A stretch of 64,000 nt of DNA from Pelatocladus maniniholoensis HA4357-MV3 (GCA_019359115.1 JAHHHW010000075.1:1-64000), one strand, 5' to 3'; shown: positions 17,842 to 26,548, numbered from the stretch's first letter. A program made the numbers and translations. The notes: generated from the letters alone by a model not told the origin.

Positions 17842-18444
17842 ATGGCATTTACACAGCCCCCCCTTCCTTTTGCATTTGATGCTTTAGAACCATACGGTAT
17901 GAAAGCTGAAACTTTCGAGTACCACTATGGCAAGCATCACAAGGCTTATGTAGATAATTTGAACAAACTTACAGAGGGAACAGAGCTTGCTGATAAGCCA
18001 TTGGAAGAAGTGATCCAACTTGCTTTTAAAGATTCCTCCAAGACAGGTGTTTTTAACAATGCTGCTCAAGTTTGGAATCATACTTTCTTCTGGAACTGTC
18101 TGAAGCCAGCAGGTGGCGGCACACCTAAAGGTGATTTGGCTACCAAAATTGAAAAAGATTTTGGCAGTTTTGATAAATTCAAAGATGAATTTTCTAATGC
18201 TGCATCGACTCAGTTTGGTAGCGGTTGGGCTTGGTTAATTGATGATGGTGGCACCTTAAAGGTAATGAAGACACCCAATGCTGAGAACCCCGTTGCTCAT
18301 GGTAAAAAGGCACTCTTAACCTTAGATGTTTGGGAACACGCCTACTACATTGATTTCCGCAATGCTCGTCCAGCATTCATCAAGAATTTCATGGATCAGT
18401 TGGTGAACTGGGATTTTGTCGCGCAAAGATATGCTGCGGCTTAA
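17842..18444 (+). CDS. sodB: Iron superoxide dismutase
   Basis: The product has 200 residues and is cytosolic, without a signal peptide. Metal ligands are His in EYHYGKHHKAYV (about 28), His in NAAQVWNHTFFW (about 75), and Asp/His in TLDVWEHAYYIDFRN (about 158-162). The Gln in AAQVWNH and the DxWEHAYY context are those of Fe-type rather than Mn-type enzymes. AGAGAGGATTT precedes the ATG. It protects cytosolic iron-sulfur enzymes from superoxide and complements the exported SodC. Confidence 0.95.
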   Translation: MAFTQPPLPFAFDALEPYGMKAETFEYHYGKHHKAYVDNLNKLTEGTELADKPLEEVIQLAFKDSSKTGVFNNAAQVWNHTFFWNCLKPAGGGTPKGDLATKIEKDFGSFDKFKDEFSNAASTQFGSGWAWLIDDGGTLKVMKTPNAENPVAHGKKALLTLDVWEHAYYIDFRNARPAFIKNFMDQLVNWDFVAQRYAAA

Positions 18445-18519
18445 ATCAGTAATCAGTGATCAGTAATCAGTGATCACTGGTCACTTGTCGAAATTTCAAT
18501 TGATTCACTAAAACTTAAG

Positions 18520-18549
18520 ACAGTCACGATGCCAGTCGTGACTGTTTTT
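18520..18549 (+). terminator. Rho-independent terminator of sodB
   Basis: ACAGTCACGA pairs perfectly with TCGTGACTGT around a six-base loop and is followed by a T run, 75 bases after the sodB stop. Heptamer repeats (ATCAGTG/ATCAGTA) fill the space between. Confidence 0.9.
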
Positions 18550-18604
18550 GATTCATGATTATATTAGAGCAACTTATAGATTCAACAATTGAGAAATAAA
18601 AAAC

Positions 18605-18814
18605 ATGGATAGCAAAGACTTAGCCCAATACATGGAAGCAACTGACAGCATCGCCAAACCTTGGCTGATGGTACAACTGCGACTGAAAAAACTCCAAGAA
18701 CTGCGTGAAGCACTTTCAGAAACTGAATACGCTGATACTTTGGCTGATATTCACCAAGATTTAATGAATTTGGGTGAATGGTGGCGTGGTCAAGAAGATG
18801 AGGTATTTGAATAA
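18605..18814 (+). CDS. Small conserved hypothetical protein (69 residues)
   Basis: The product is soluble and mostly helical: MDSKDLAQYMEATDSIAK, then KPWLMVQLRLKKLQELREAL, ending acidic in GEWWRGQEDEVFE. It is rich in Leu, Glu and Trp, with no Cys and no membrane segment. The frame, length and codon use look real and it has an isolated position after the sodB terminator. I recognise no domain. It may be a short cyanobacterial protein of unknown function. Confidence 0.65.
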   Translation: MDSKDLAQYMEATDSIAKPWLMVQLRLKKLQELREALSETEYADTLADIHQDLMNLGEWWRGQEDEVFE

Positions 18815-19000
18815 GTAAAAAGTAAAAAGTAAAAAGTAAAAAGAAAGATTCCCACTGATAAATCTGTGGGCTTGAAAAAAGGACACCTTTTACCTTGCAC
18901 TACGTGTCTCGGTAAAATTATGAGTGTTTAAGTGGGCTTGATACCCACAACTGAAGTTTTTTATGAGTGCCTTTTAACTTTTTACTTTTTACTTTTAACT
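18812..19000. repeat. Intergenic segment bounded by inverted GTAAAAA heptamer arrays
   Basis: Four AAGTAAA-type heptamers at 18812-18845 are mirrored by TTTTTAC heptamers at 18972-19000, enclosing about 130 bases with a CCCAC..GTGGG hairpin. The 385-base gap to purM contains no gene. Confidence 0.7.
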
Positions 19001-19199
19001 TGGAGCGAAGCGACTGTCATTAGTCAATTGACAGATAATACCTTGATGGTACAAGTTGCCACATTTCATAGGGAAGCAATCCAAAATCGGATCACAAAGG
19101 CCAAATAACAAATGACTAATGACTAATGACAAATGACAACACAAAGCGTCTATGGTGATAATCTAGATGGTTGGGGCGTTGGTCACGGTGTTGTAAGTA

Positions 19200-20240
19200 A
19201 TGGATTATAAGGACGCAGGAGTTGATGTTGAGGCTGGTCGCGCTTTTGTAACTCAGATTCGTAATTTGGTTCATAGCACTTTTAGACCGGAAGTGTTAGG
19301 CGGATTGGGAGGCTTTAGTGGCTACTTTCAGTTACCAACTGGTTTGCACGAACCAGTGCTAGTTTCTGGTACTGATGGTGTAGGTACAAAGCTCAAGATT
19401 GCTCACACTCTCAACATTCATGACACCGTTGGGGTTGATTTGGTGGCGATGTGCGTTAATGATGTGTTGACATCTGGTGCTGAACCACTATTTTTTTTGG
19501 ATTATTTGGCAACTGGTAAGTTAGAGAAAGAGCAATTAACTCAAGTTGTGGCGGGTATTGCTTCTGGTTGCAAACAAGCTGGTTGTGCTTTATTGGGGGG
19601 AGAAACAGCAGAAATGCCTGGTTTCTACCAAACTGGTGAGTATGATTTGGCTGGCTTTTGTGTGGGAGTTGTAGAAAAAAGTCAGCTACTCGATGGTTCG
19701 CAAGTACAAGTGGGAGATGTGGCGATCGCTCTGAGTAGCGCAGGTGTTCACAGTAATGGCTATAGTTTAGTTAGAAAAATCATCTGTGATCACGGACTTG
19801 CTTGGGAACAACGCCCAGCGTTACTTGGTGGTAAAACTTTAGGAGAAACTTTCCTCACACCTACCCGCATCTATGTCAAACCCATTCTCGCTGCACGCCA
19901 AGCGGGTTTAGAGATTCATGGTATGGCTCATATTACTGGTGGTGGCTTACCAGAAAATTTACCCAGATGTTTGGGACAAGGACAAGCAATTAAAATTGAC
20001 ACTGACAGTTGGTCTATTCCACCTATATTTCAATGGTTAGCTGAGACTGGTTCAGTGAGTCCCCAGGCGATGTATAACACTTTCAACATGGGGATCGGTT
20101 TTGTCTTACTTGTACCTCCACAACAAGTACAGCCAGCAGTTGATCATTTTGAGTCCCAAAATATTGCAACTTATGTCATTGGTGAAGTGATTACTGGCTC
20201 CGGCGAATTATTAGGTTTACCAGAATCAATGATAAATTGA
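19200..20240 (+). CDS. purM: Phosphoribosylformylglycinamidine cyclo-ligase (AIR synthetase)
   Basis: The product has 346 residues. It performs ATP-dependent ring closure of FGAM to aminoimidazole ribotide, step five of purine synthesis. Family motifs are [14 protein letters not shown] (about 56-69), [12 protein letters not shown] (about 79-90), the [11 protein letters not shown] phosphate loop (about 135-145), and [17 protein letters not shown]. The ATG at 19200 gives the expected N terminus ([13 protein letters not shown]). It is monocistronic as far as seen. Confidence 0.96.
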   Translation: MDYKDAGVDVEAGRAFVTQIRNLVHSTFRPEVLGGLGGFSGYFQLPTGLHEPVLVSGTDGVGTKLKIAHTLNIHDTVGVDLVAMCVNDVLTSGAEPLFFLDYLATGKLEKEQLTQVVAGIASGCKQAGCALLGGETAEMPGFYQTGEYDLAGFCVGVVEKSQLLDGSQVQVGDVAIALSSAGVHSNGYSLVRKIICDHGLAWEQRPALLGGKTLGETFLTPTRIYVKPILAARQAGLEIHGMAHITGGGLPENLPRCLGQGQAIKIDTDSWSIPPIFQWLAETGSVSPQAMYNTFNMGIGFVLLVPPQQVQPAVDHFESQNIATYVIGEVITGSGELLGLPESMIN

Positions 20241-20464
20241 ATACATATGATTAGATTGATTTTTTCCTAATCTAGTAATTTTTGTGCTTGATTCATAAGT
20301 ATTGTAGTCGTTATTTCTATATTTATTAGATGTGGAAATAACGGAGAGTTTTGGCAAATTTAATTACTTTTGTTGAGGTTGGCAATCGAAAATACTCATG
20401 ACCAATTACGTTTAAATTTGCTAACGTAGTCTTAACATATTGAAAAATATTACCAACCAAGCTT

Positions 20465-20500
20465 AAAAAAAAAGCCACCAACACTATGTAAAAGTGCTGG
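20465..20500 (-). terminator. Minus-strand intrinsic terminator with no known gene before it
   Basis: Read on the minus strand, CCAGCACT pairs with AGTGTTGG (one G-U pair), continues TGGC, and is followed by nine Ts. The T run is on the wrong side to serve purM or the PHP gene. It therefore implies a minus-strand transcript starting somewhere in about 20500-20700, possibly a small RNA. Confidence 0.5.
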
Positions 20501-20574
20501 TAAATTCCGAGCCATGAATAGGTTGTGTTGGAGTGTTAACTATCACTCATTCACAAAACAAAAAAGAGGGGGTT

Positions 20575-21267
20575 ATGACTGTCAATTGTATTCGGACTGC
20601 TTTTGCCTCTAGAGAATTATTAGAAGAAGTATTTCAAAACATCGATGCTCAAAGTTGTCCGAAGTGCTTCAATTTTCACATGCACACCATTTACTCTGAT
20701 GGTAAATTACATCCGAGTGAGTTAATGGAACAAGCGATCGCCATCGGTTTAGAAGGACTTGCAATCACCGATCATCATAGTATATCTGGCTACCAAGCAG
20801 CACAACAATGGCTGGAAGATTGGCAATGGAGTCACCCAGGTGTACGTGTTCCTCACCTCTGGAGTGGTGTAGAAATTAATGCTGGTTTGCTAGGTATAGA
20901 AGTTCACATTTTGGCTTACGCCTTTGATACTACACACCCAGATATTAAGCCATACATTCAAAGGAGAATTACCACAGGAGAAGAACATGAAGCAGTTAAC
21001 GTTATTGCTGCAATTCAAAAAGCTGGTGGGTTAGCGGTACTTGCTCACCCAGCACGCTACAAAAGAAAATCGCATTCAGAATTAATTCCTGCTGCTGCTG
21101 AACTTGGTATTAATGGTGTGGAAACTTTCTACGCCTACAACAACCCAAAACCTTGGAAACCCAGTGCGACAGAATCACAACAAGTCCAGCAGTTAGCTGC
21201 TGAATACGGACTTTATAACACCTGTGGGACTGATACTCATGGTTTGAGTTTATTGCAGCGATTGTAA
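20575..21267 (+). CDS. PHP-domain metal-dependent phosphoesterase
   Basis: The product has 230 residues. Metal-binding motifs of the PHP fold are visible: HMHTIYSDGKL (about 35-45), ITDHHSISGY (about 64-73), HLWSGVEINAG, VLAHPARYK (about 158-166) and CGTDTHG near the C terminus. Relatives hydrolyse nucleoside 3',5'-bisphosphates or short oligonucleotides. The ATG at 20575 is chosen because it follows AAAGAGGGGG; the open frame extends to 20533 without a good site. A CPKC pair before the first motif (about 30-33) is a detail of this subgroup. Confidence 0.88.
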   Translation: MTVNCIRTAFASRELLEEVFQNIDAQSCPKCFNFHMHTIYSDGKLHPSELMEQAIAIGLEGLAITDHHSISGYQAAQQWLEDWQWSHPGVRVPHLWSGVEINAGLLGIEVHILAYAFDTTHPDIKPYIQRRITTGEEHEAVNVIAAIQKAGGLAVLAHPARYKRKSHSELIPAAAELGINGVETFYAYNNPKPWKPSATESQQVQQLAAEYGLYNTCGTDTHGLSLLQRL

Positions 21268-21515
21268 ACACAGGAAAATTATGAATTATGAATACTAAAT
21301 ATTTCAGAATTCATTATTTTTCAACTTGTTTAACTTCCTATTTTTGACTCGGTCTGCAACTGATCACAACACACGCTAGTTATCAAAAATGCGATCGCAC
21401 TAACTTAAAGCCCCATCGCAGTTGTAATTACTGTTGTTTGTCCTGCTGATAAATTTGATCCTCAACTAGTTTACATTCTTGTTTATCCACAGTTGGTATG
21501 TGAAAATGAGAAGTA

Positions 21516-21822
21516 ATGGCGCGATCGCTTCGGGTAGTCCCAGAGTCTATTCAACAGGGAGCATCCCAATTTTTAAATATACCACTAAAGGTTTAAACCC
21601 GAACTTCGTAGCATAAGTCGTCTTCATACTACATCAAATAAATCAAACAGAACAGTCTGCTTCAGCAGACTTTAACTGTGAGACTGCGATTTAAATCGCA
21701 GGCGGTTTTGAACATTTGGGATGCTCCCATTCAACAAGTTAAATCAGCCCTTCAACGAAATGGATATCCAAGTCAACAAACTTTAGCAACGGATACAGGA
21801 GTATCTTTATCGACTGTAAAAA
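21516..21822 (+). pseudogene. N-terminal HTH regulator-type gene, interrupted by a MITE and truncated
   Basis: Removing the 172-bp MITE and one copy of its 8-bp duplication joins ATG GCG CGA TCG (21516) to the downstream frame. The result reads MARSLRVVPESIQQVKSALQ then RNGYPSQQTLATDTGVSLST and VKIYF. This is a helix-turn-helix N terminus of the kind found on cyanobacterial NACHT, kinase and WD40 proteins. In the present state translation stops inside the MITE. After VKIYF the homology ends at the tail of the convergent 115-residue gene, so the 3' part is also lost. Confidence 0.7.
21557..21728. mobile_element. MITE family A, copy 1 (172 bp)
   Basis: The ends GGGAGCATCCCAA and TTGGGATGCTCCC are perfect inverted repeats. 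The element is flanked by ATTCAACA on both sides (21549-21556 and 21729-21736), an exact 8-bp target duplication. Inside are hairpins AGTCTGCTTCAGCAGACT and CTGCGATTTAAATCGCAG. A second copy with its own different 8-bp duplication is at 35038-35196. Confidence 0.9.
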
Positions 21823-21823
21823 T

Positions 21824-22171
21824 TTACTTTGCCACAGAACGTGTTCTTCGTCGTTGTGATTTGCGCGTTCCACCAGCCATTTCATACTCATCACTATTTT
21901 TACCATAGCGAGACGCAACACCCAGCAGCATATGCTCAGAATAATCATTTAACACACATTCTGCTTCTCTTAATGCATTTTGCGTCCTATCCATGATTGC
22001 TCGTGCTTGATTATAGGCGGCTAGCTTTTCTCGTAAATCATTAATCATGCTGTTATAGGTAGTGATTGACAAACCATTACCAAAATTTAAGTTAGAATCA
22101 ATCATTTGTAACCCTTCAATTCTTCTTTCAGCTTTGGTTAGTGCAATCGAGTTTCGTTTCCGTTGGGTCAT
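21824..22171 (-). CDS. Conserved hypothetical protein, basic and helical (115 residues)
   Basis: The product begins MTQRKRNSIALTKAERRIEG and is mostly helical, with a likely coiled coil (NSMINDLREKLAAYNQARAIMDRTQNALREAECVL, about 41-75). It ends in a very basic tail (RKSQRRRTRSVAK). AAAGGAAAG lies upstream of the ATG at 22171. I recognise no domain. Its 3' end abuts the broken regulator gene on the opposite strand, so the two may have been brought together by a deletion. Confidence 0.65.
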   Translation of the reverse strand: MTQRKRNSIALTKAERRIEGLQMIDSNLNFGNGLSITTYNSMINDLREKLAAYNQARAIMDRTQNALREAECVLNDYSEHMLLGVASRYGKNSDEYEMAGGTRKSQRRRTRSVAK

Positions 22172-22349
22172 AAAGCTTTCCTTTTGATTAATTGAAATAG
22201 AGAACCTTGATAGTGTTTCAAACTGAGTTCGCTATATATCATTAAAATACGTAATAAACAGATGCATTAACCTGAGTGAAGCCACAGAACTTTTAGAGAA
22301 TTGGAATTAGTGCAAATAATAAATGCAAGTAGATTTGCTGAAATTTGCT

Positions 22350-22467
22350 AGTTTACGAGTTGAAAACTTGATTTACGAGTTTGAAACTTGATTTATGAGT
22401 TTGAAACTTGATTTACGAGTTGAAAACTTGATTTACGAGTTGAAAACTTGATTTACGAGTTTGAAAT
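22350..22467. repeat. Tandem array of six 20-bp units
   Basis: Contiguous units of the form CTTGATTTACGAGTTGAAAA, with small variants (GTTTGAAA, TATGAG), are repeated about six times without spacers. The array sits directly before the nested repeat complex. A comparable 21-bp array lies at 40969-41215. Confidence 0.9.
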
Positions 22468-22572
22468 TAGTGTTCTGTCCCATTAATTTTACGTGAGTTC
22501 AATAAATATTATCAGACTAAGCAATTAACTCGCCCGCACTTTACTTGCGGGCTAATAATCAAAGTCTACTTA

Positions 22573-22873
22573 GAGGATGTTTGAAAAGTCATGATTGATG
22601 TATCAAATATTTTTTACCCCACCCTAACCCTCCCCTTTACAAGGCTGCGGTGTACACAGAAGTCTTATAAAGTTGCCTAGTAGCGTTTTGATCCCCCCTA
22701 ACCCCCCTTAAAAAAGGGGGAACTAGAATCAAAGTCCCCCTTTTTTCTAGCGTAGCGGCGCGTCAGCGCGGGGATTTAGGGGGATCAGAGGATTTGTGTG
22801 TACACCGCAGGGGGATTAAGGGGGGGGTAATAATGTAATTAAAATTACAGCCAATCACTTTTCAAACAACCTC
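22573..22873. mobile_element. MITE D, IS5-like ends, inserted in repeat E
   Basis: The ends GAGGATGTTTGAAAAGT and, in reverse complement, GAGGTTGTTTGAAAAGT differ at one position. Flanking TTA on both sides (22570-22572 and 22874-22876) fits the 3-bp TNA duplication of some IS5-family elements. It carries no transposase; its centre is occupied by element C. Confidence 0.75.
22645..22810. mobile_element. MITE family C, copy 1, nested in D
   Basis: Perfect 14-bp inverted ends CTGCGGTGTACACA / TGTGTACACCGCAG enclose G/C-run hairpins (CCCCCTAACCCCCC, GGGGGAT). It is nearly identical to 50056-50200 except for an extra short GC-rich insertion near 22747-22770. No target duplication is visible here, unlike the copy at 50 kb. 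Confidence 0.85.
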
Positions 22874-23014
22874 TTAAAGTAGACTGAATCAATAAGCCTT
22901 TCAACCCAATTCAAGTGGGTTTTAGCTATTAGCCTCAAAATTATTTGAGGGCGGGATATTGGGCTAATAAAATCAATCGAACTCACGTTAATTTTGATAA
23001 GTCGTGGGTGTTCA

Positions 23015-23046
23015 GATCCCCGACTTCGCAAAAGTTGTCGAGGATC
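23015..23046. repeat. Dispersed GATCCCC hairpin repeat (copy 2)
   Basis: GATCCCCGACTTCGC followed by AAGTTGTCGAGGATC; an imperfect copy of the family at 864, 38327 and 58957. It lies near the 3' end of moeB. Confidence 0.75.
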
Positions 23047-23126
23047 TAGGAAGTTTCAAACCGTGATAAAAATGCACACAGATAAAATTTACCTGTGTGC
23101 ATCAATAATTTATTAAAATTTAATAT

Positions 23127-24299
23127 TTAGTATGTGGGTACTGATGGATCAACTTCCTTACTCCAAGCCAGAATTCCACCTTTGACGTTTGTACCATCAA
23201 TTCCTGCTTGCTTGAGAATTCCCAAAGCTTTTGCAGAACGCATACCTGATTTACAATGGACAATCAAGCGATGACCATTGACTAATTCCTGAACTTTATT
23301 CACACCCTCACCATTTTCGATATCAGGTAAAGGTACTAATACAGAACCAGGAATCTTAGCAATTTCATATTCATGTGGGTTGCGGACATCCAGCAGTACA
23401 AAATTGTCACTACCGCCATCCAACAACTGCTTTAATTCCTGTACAGTCATTTCGGAAAGTTCCATCTGCTGTTTCGCCTCCTCTGCTTGCGCTTGTGGAA
23501 TACCACAGAATTGTTCGTAATCTATCAACTTTTCAATTACTGGGCGTATTGGGTTGGGACGCAATTTCAATTCGCGGAATTTCATTTCTAAGGCATTGTA
23601 CAGCAGTAAGCGTCCACTTAAAGTATTGCCCTGACCCATAATAATTTTAACGGTTTCTGTTGCCTGGATGACGCCAATCATTCCCGGTAAAATTCCCAAG
23701 ACGCCGCCTTCTGCACAAGAGGGAACCATTCCTGGTGGTGGGGGTTCTGGATATAAATCACGGTAATTTGGCCCACCCTCGTAATTAAATACCGTTGCTT
23801 GACCTTCAAAACGGAAAATGGAACCGTAGACGTTGGGTTTATCTAACAATACACAAGCATCGTTGACAAGATATCGCGTGGGGAAATTATCAGTTCCATC
23901 AACGACAACATCATAAGGTTTAACAATATCAAGGGCGTTTTCGGAACTTAGGCGAGTTTCGTAAAGATCAATCTGACAATAGGGATTAATTTCGAGAATG
24001 CGATTCTTGGCTGATTCAATCTTGGGTTTACCCACCCAAGAAGTACCGTGAATCACTTGACGTTGGAGGTTGGAAGTATCAACAACATCGAAATCAACAA
24101 TACCGATGCGTCCAATACCCGCCGCCGCCAGATATAAAAGTAACGGTGAACCTAGTCCACCTGTACCGATACAGAGTACACTAGCGGCTTTGAGACGCTT
24201 TTGCCCTTCTAATCCTACTTCCGGCAAAATTAAGTGTCGGGAGTAGCGTTCGTAATCGTCTTTCGTCAGCTGGATTTCATCCAAGTTCGGATTTAGCAT
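23127..24299 (-). CDS. moeB: MoeB/ThiF-type adenylyltransferase with C-terminal rhodanese domain
   Basis: The product has 390 residues. The E1-like domain (about 10-270) has the ATP loop GTGGLGSPLLLYLAAAG (about 46-62), DFDVVDTSNLQRQ, VDGTDNFPTRY, and the catalytic Cys in VPSCAEGGVLG (about 196). A rhodanese domain follows (about 285-390) with active-site Cys in HCKSGMRSA (about 350). Such proteins adenylate the C terminus of a ubiquitin-like sulfur carrier (MoaD/ThiS/CysO) and pass on sulfur. The JAMM protease gene lies just upstream on the same strand, 79 bp away, which fits a shared sulfur-carrier pathway. Confidence 0.92.
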   Translation of the reverse strand: MLNPNLDEIQLTKDDYERYSRHLILPEVGLEGQKRLKAASVLCIGTGGLGSPLLLYLAAAGIGRIGIVDFDVVDTSNLQRQVIHGTSWVGKPKIESAKNRILEINPYCQIDLYETRLSSENALDIVKPYDVVVDGTDNFPTRYLVNDACVLLDKPNVYGSIFRFEGQATVFNYEGGPNYRDLYPEPPPPGMVPSCAEGGVLGILPGMIGVIQATETVKIIMGQGNTLSGRLLLYNALEMKFRELKLRPNPIRPVIEKLIDYEQFCGIPQAQAEEAKQQMELSEMTVQELKQLLDGGSDNFVLLDVRNPHEYEIAKIPGSVLVPLPDIENGEGVNKVQELVNGHRLIVHCKSGMRSAKALGILKQAGIDGTNVKGGILAWSKEVDPSVPTY

Positions 24300-24378
24300 A
24301 GCAGTTAGATGAGGAAGCGCGGACTTTTTATCCTACCCAAAAACGATACCCTTTGTGTCTTTGTATTTTTAGTGGTTT

Positions 24379-24837
24379 TTAAAATAACTTTTCAATTGTC
24401 TCTGGTTGGAAGTGGTGGTGATCATCAAGACACCAGCTGTTGATCTCAGCAGCTTTACCATTTTGTACAGAAACAATGATGTATGAGTATTCTTGCCAAG
24501 CACACTGTCGGTCAAATTCTGAGGGAATTGCTGGATAGTCGGGATGAGAGTGATAAATACCTATTATATCGATAGAACGTATCCGTGCTGCTTTTTGTGC
24601 TTGTAACATGACTTGAGGTGCGATCGCATACCTGCGCTTTTTTTCAAATGTGATTTCCTCACCAGGAAAATCTAGCGCCGCTTCAGCACTCCAAGCATTC
24701 TCTGTGGGCATAATTTCTACTACAGTTTTATCATCATTGCCACGATGACCAAAAATAATCCCACAGCATTCCTCTGGGTAAGTAGTTTCGGCGTGACTAT
24801 TGATGGTTTGCAAATTTTGGGGAGTAAGTTTAATCAT
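24379..24837 (-). CDS. JAMM (Mov34/MPN) family metallopeptidase, M67
   Basis: The product has 152 residues. The JAMM zinc site is complete: Glu in YPEECCGIIFG (about 20-22), HSHPDYPAIPSEFD (about 97-110) with two His, Ser and Asp ligands. It ends in a short LDDHHHFQPETIEKLF tail. Bacterial M67 proteins of this type (CysO-processing Mec, RadC-like) trim ubiquitin-like sulfur carriers. It is in the same direction as the moeB gene that follows, so the pair is probably co-transcribed. Confidence 0.9.
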   Translation of the reverse strand: MIKLTPQNLQTINSHAETTYPEECCGIIFGHRGNDDKTVVEIMPTENAWSAEAALDFPGEEITFEKKRRYAIAPQVMLQAQKAARIRSIDIIGIYHSHPDYPAIPSEFDRQCAWQEYSYIIVSVQNGKAAEINSWCLDDHHHFQPETIEKLF

Positions 24838-24901
24838 ACTGTATGGGCGTGACGCGCCCTGCGCGGCTTCTAGCAGAGTACGGTCGTTCGCCCCTACTTG
24901 A

Positions 24902-25258
24902 TTATCTATGACTAAGTTTATCGATGAACAATTCTAGGAGTTCTTTGGCTTCAACTGTTTTGCTGACCAGGCGATCATAATCAGAAGAATCAAGCATATC
25001 TAACTCATAACACAGCAAGAGATAATACTCTACCTCAATAGCTGCATCCTTCGCCGTTTCTAAAAAATTAACTTGATCTTCTCTATCTTCGCGATTGCAT
25101 CCCTGGGCTATTTTAATGGGGATTGCGGAACAGGCTAAACGTATTTGTTGCGTTAACCCCAGTAATTCTTCTTCGGGGAAAGACTGGGTAGTTTCATAGA
25201 CTGCAACTGTTAACTCATGGGCTTTTTCCCATTCTTTGAGTTCTCTGAAGTCTGTCAT
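24902..25258 (-). CDS. Four-helix-bundle protein (S23 / IVS family)
   Basis: The product has 118 residues. It opens with FRELKEWEKAHELTVAVYETTQSFPEEE and has AIPIKIAQGCNRE at the start of the third helix (about 47-59) and FLETAKDAAIEVEYYLLL (about 69-86). This is the pattern of the four-helix-bundle family first found in 23S rRNA intervening sequences and later as free-standing genes. The family forms pentamers; function is unknown. It is 64 bp upstream of the JAMM gene on the same strand. Confidence 0.88.
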   Translation of the reverse strand: MTDFRELKEWEKAHELTVAVYETTQSFPEEELLGLTQQIRLACSAIPIKIAQGCNREDREDQVNFLETAKDAAIEVEYYLLLCYELDMLDSSDYDRLVSKTVEAKELLELFIDKLSHR

Positions 25259-25495
25259 TTTGATTGTATACCCCTAAAAAATAGTAGGGTGGGCAGTACC
25301 CACCCTACTACTATGCCATTCGATGGGGGCTAGTGGTAGTTGTTAGGTGTTTGTTATTTGGGTAATGAATTTACTGTTATCAATAACCTCTTAACCCAAT
25401 AGCTACGCTAAGGTGTTTATGAAATCTGACGCTATTTATTACAATCAGGAGAATAAAGCTCATTTTCAAGCAATTATTTATAATAACTAAATCAC

Positions 25496-26542
25496 ATGCC
25501 ACCTTTACCTACATACACTCAACAACCTAAGACAGAAACCTACACTGAAATTATAGATGTTCGCTCTCCCAGAGAATTTAGCGAAGATCATATTCCTGGC
25601 GCAATCAATTTACCTGTACTAAATAATTCCGAACGCACAGAAGTAGGAACTATATATAAACAGATAAACACGTTTCAAGCCAGAAAAGTTGGTGCAGCTT
25701 TGGTAACAAAGAATATCTCTGAGCATATCACTCAACACTTTGCCAAAAAAGAAAAGAGCTATCATCCTCTTGTGTATTGCTGGCGGGGTGGACAGCCTTC
25801 TTTAAGTATGGCTTTAGTACTTGGTCAAATTGGTTGGCGCGTAACTCTACTTGAAGGTGGCTATAAAACTTATCGTGCTTATGTGCGTCAACAAATAGAA
25901 GAATTACCCAAAAAATTTACTTACAAAATACTGTGTGGTTTAACTGGTAGTGGTAAGACCTACATTTTAAGGCAAATGCGTGAGCGCGGCACTCAAGTAT
26001 TAGATTTGGAAAATTTGGCTCAACATCGTGGTTCTGTATTTGGTGAAGAATGGCAAGATAAACTTTCACCCCAACCTACTCAAAAGTACTTTGAATCACT
26101 ACTATTGCAACAACTACAAGGTTTTCATCCTAATCAGCCAGTTTGGATAGAGTCAGAAAGTAGAAAAATAGGTAAAGTTTATTTACCGAAGTCTTTGTGG
26201 GAGAAAATGAAACAGGCTTGTTGTGTAGATATTCAACTACCAATCACTGCAAGAGTCAAGTTTCTTTTGCAAAAATATTCGCACTTTGTAGAATATCCTG
26301 ATATTTTAAAAGCAAAGTTGGAAAGACTCAAAGATCGCTATGGCTGGGAAAAATTAAATCAGTGGTATCAATTAATTGATGCTGAGAAGTGGGAATTATT
26401 CATCAAAGATATTTTATCTAATCACTACGATCCAACCTATCGCAGGTCAATTCAACGAAATTTTAGTAATTTCAAAGAGATGCGATATCTCTACGATTTA
26501 TCTGATGAGAGTATACACGCGTTGTTAGATTTAAGTTTGTAG
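25496..26542 (+). CDS. mnmH: tRNA 2-selenouridine synthase
   Basis: The product has 348 residues. An N-terminal rhodanese domain (IIDVRSPREFSEDHIPGAINLPV, about 20-42) carries the active Cys in VYCWRGGQPSLS (about 94). A P-loop domain follows with GLTGSGKTYILR (about 147-158) and WIESESRKIGKVYLP. MnmH geranylates and selenates 2-thiouridine at wobble position 34 of some tRNAs. The selenophosphate synthetase partner SelD is not in this window. The C-terminal part is divergent but full length. Confidence 0.92.
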   Translation: MPPLPTYTQQPKTETYTEIIDVRSPREFSEDHIPGAINLPVLNNSERTEVGTIYKQINTFQARKVGAALVTKNISEHITQHFAKKEKSYHPLVYCWRGGQPSLSMALVLGQIGWRVTLLEGGYKTYRAYVRQQIEELPKKFTYKILCGLTGSGKTYILRQMRERGTQVLDLENLAQHRGSVFGEEWQDKLSPQPTQKYFESLLLQQLQGFHPNQPVWIESESRKIGKVYLPKSLWEKMKQACCVDIQLPITARVKFLLQKYSHFVEYPDILKAKLERLKDRYGWEKLNQWYQLIDAEKWELFIKDILSNHYDPTYRRSIQRNFSNFKEMRYLYDLSDESIHALLDLSL

Positions 26543-26548
26543 CTGTAG

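Larger units (their letters stand above)
22491..22987. mobile_element. Repeat E (four-hairpin family), host of nested elements
   Basis: The outer ends CGTGAGTTC / GAACTCACG are inverted, and the sequence is flanked by TTAATTTT on both sides (22483-22490, 22988-22995). Without its insert it would be about 193 bp. It contains hairpins CCCGCA..TGCGGG, AGTCTACTT..AAGTAGACT, ACCCAATT..AAGTGGGT and CCTCAAAA..TTTTGAGG. Its core is related to 43701-43812 and, more distantly, 41321-41422. Element D lies inside the AGTCTACTT hairpin loop. Confidence 0.7.

Noticed and set aside
22350-22467. Possible CRISPR array
   Set aside because: The 20-bp units are contiguous with no variable spacers, and no cas gene is near. 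The same applies to the 21-bp array at 40969-41215.
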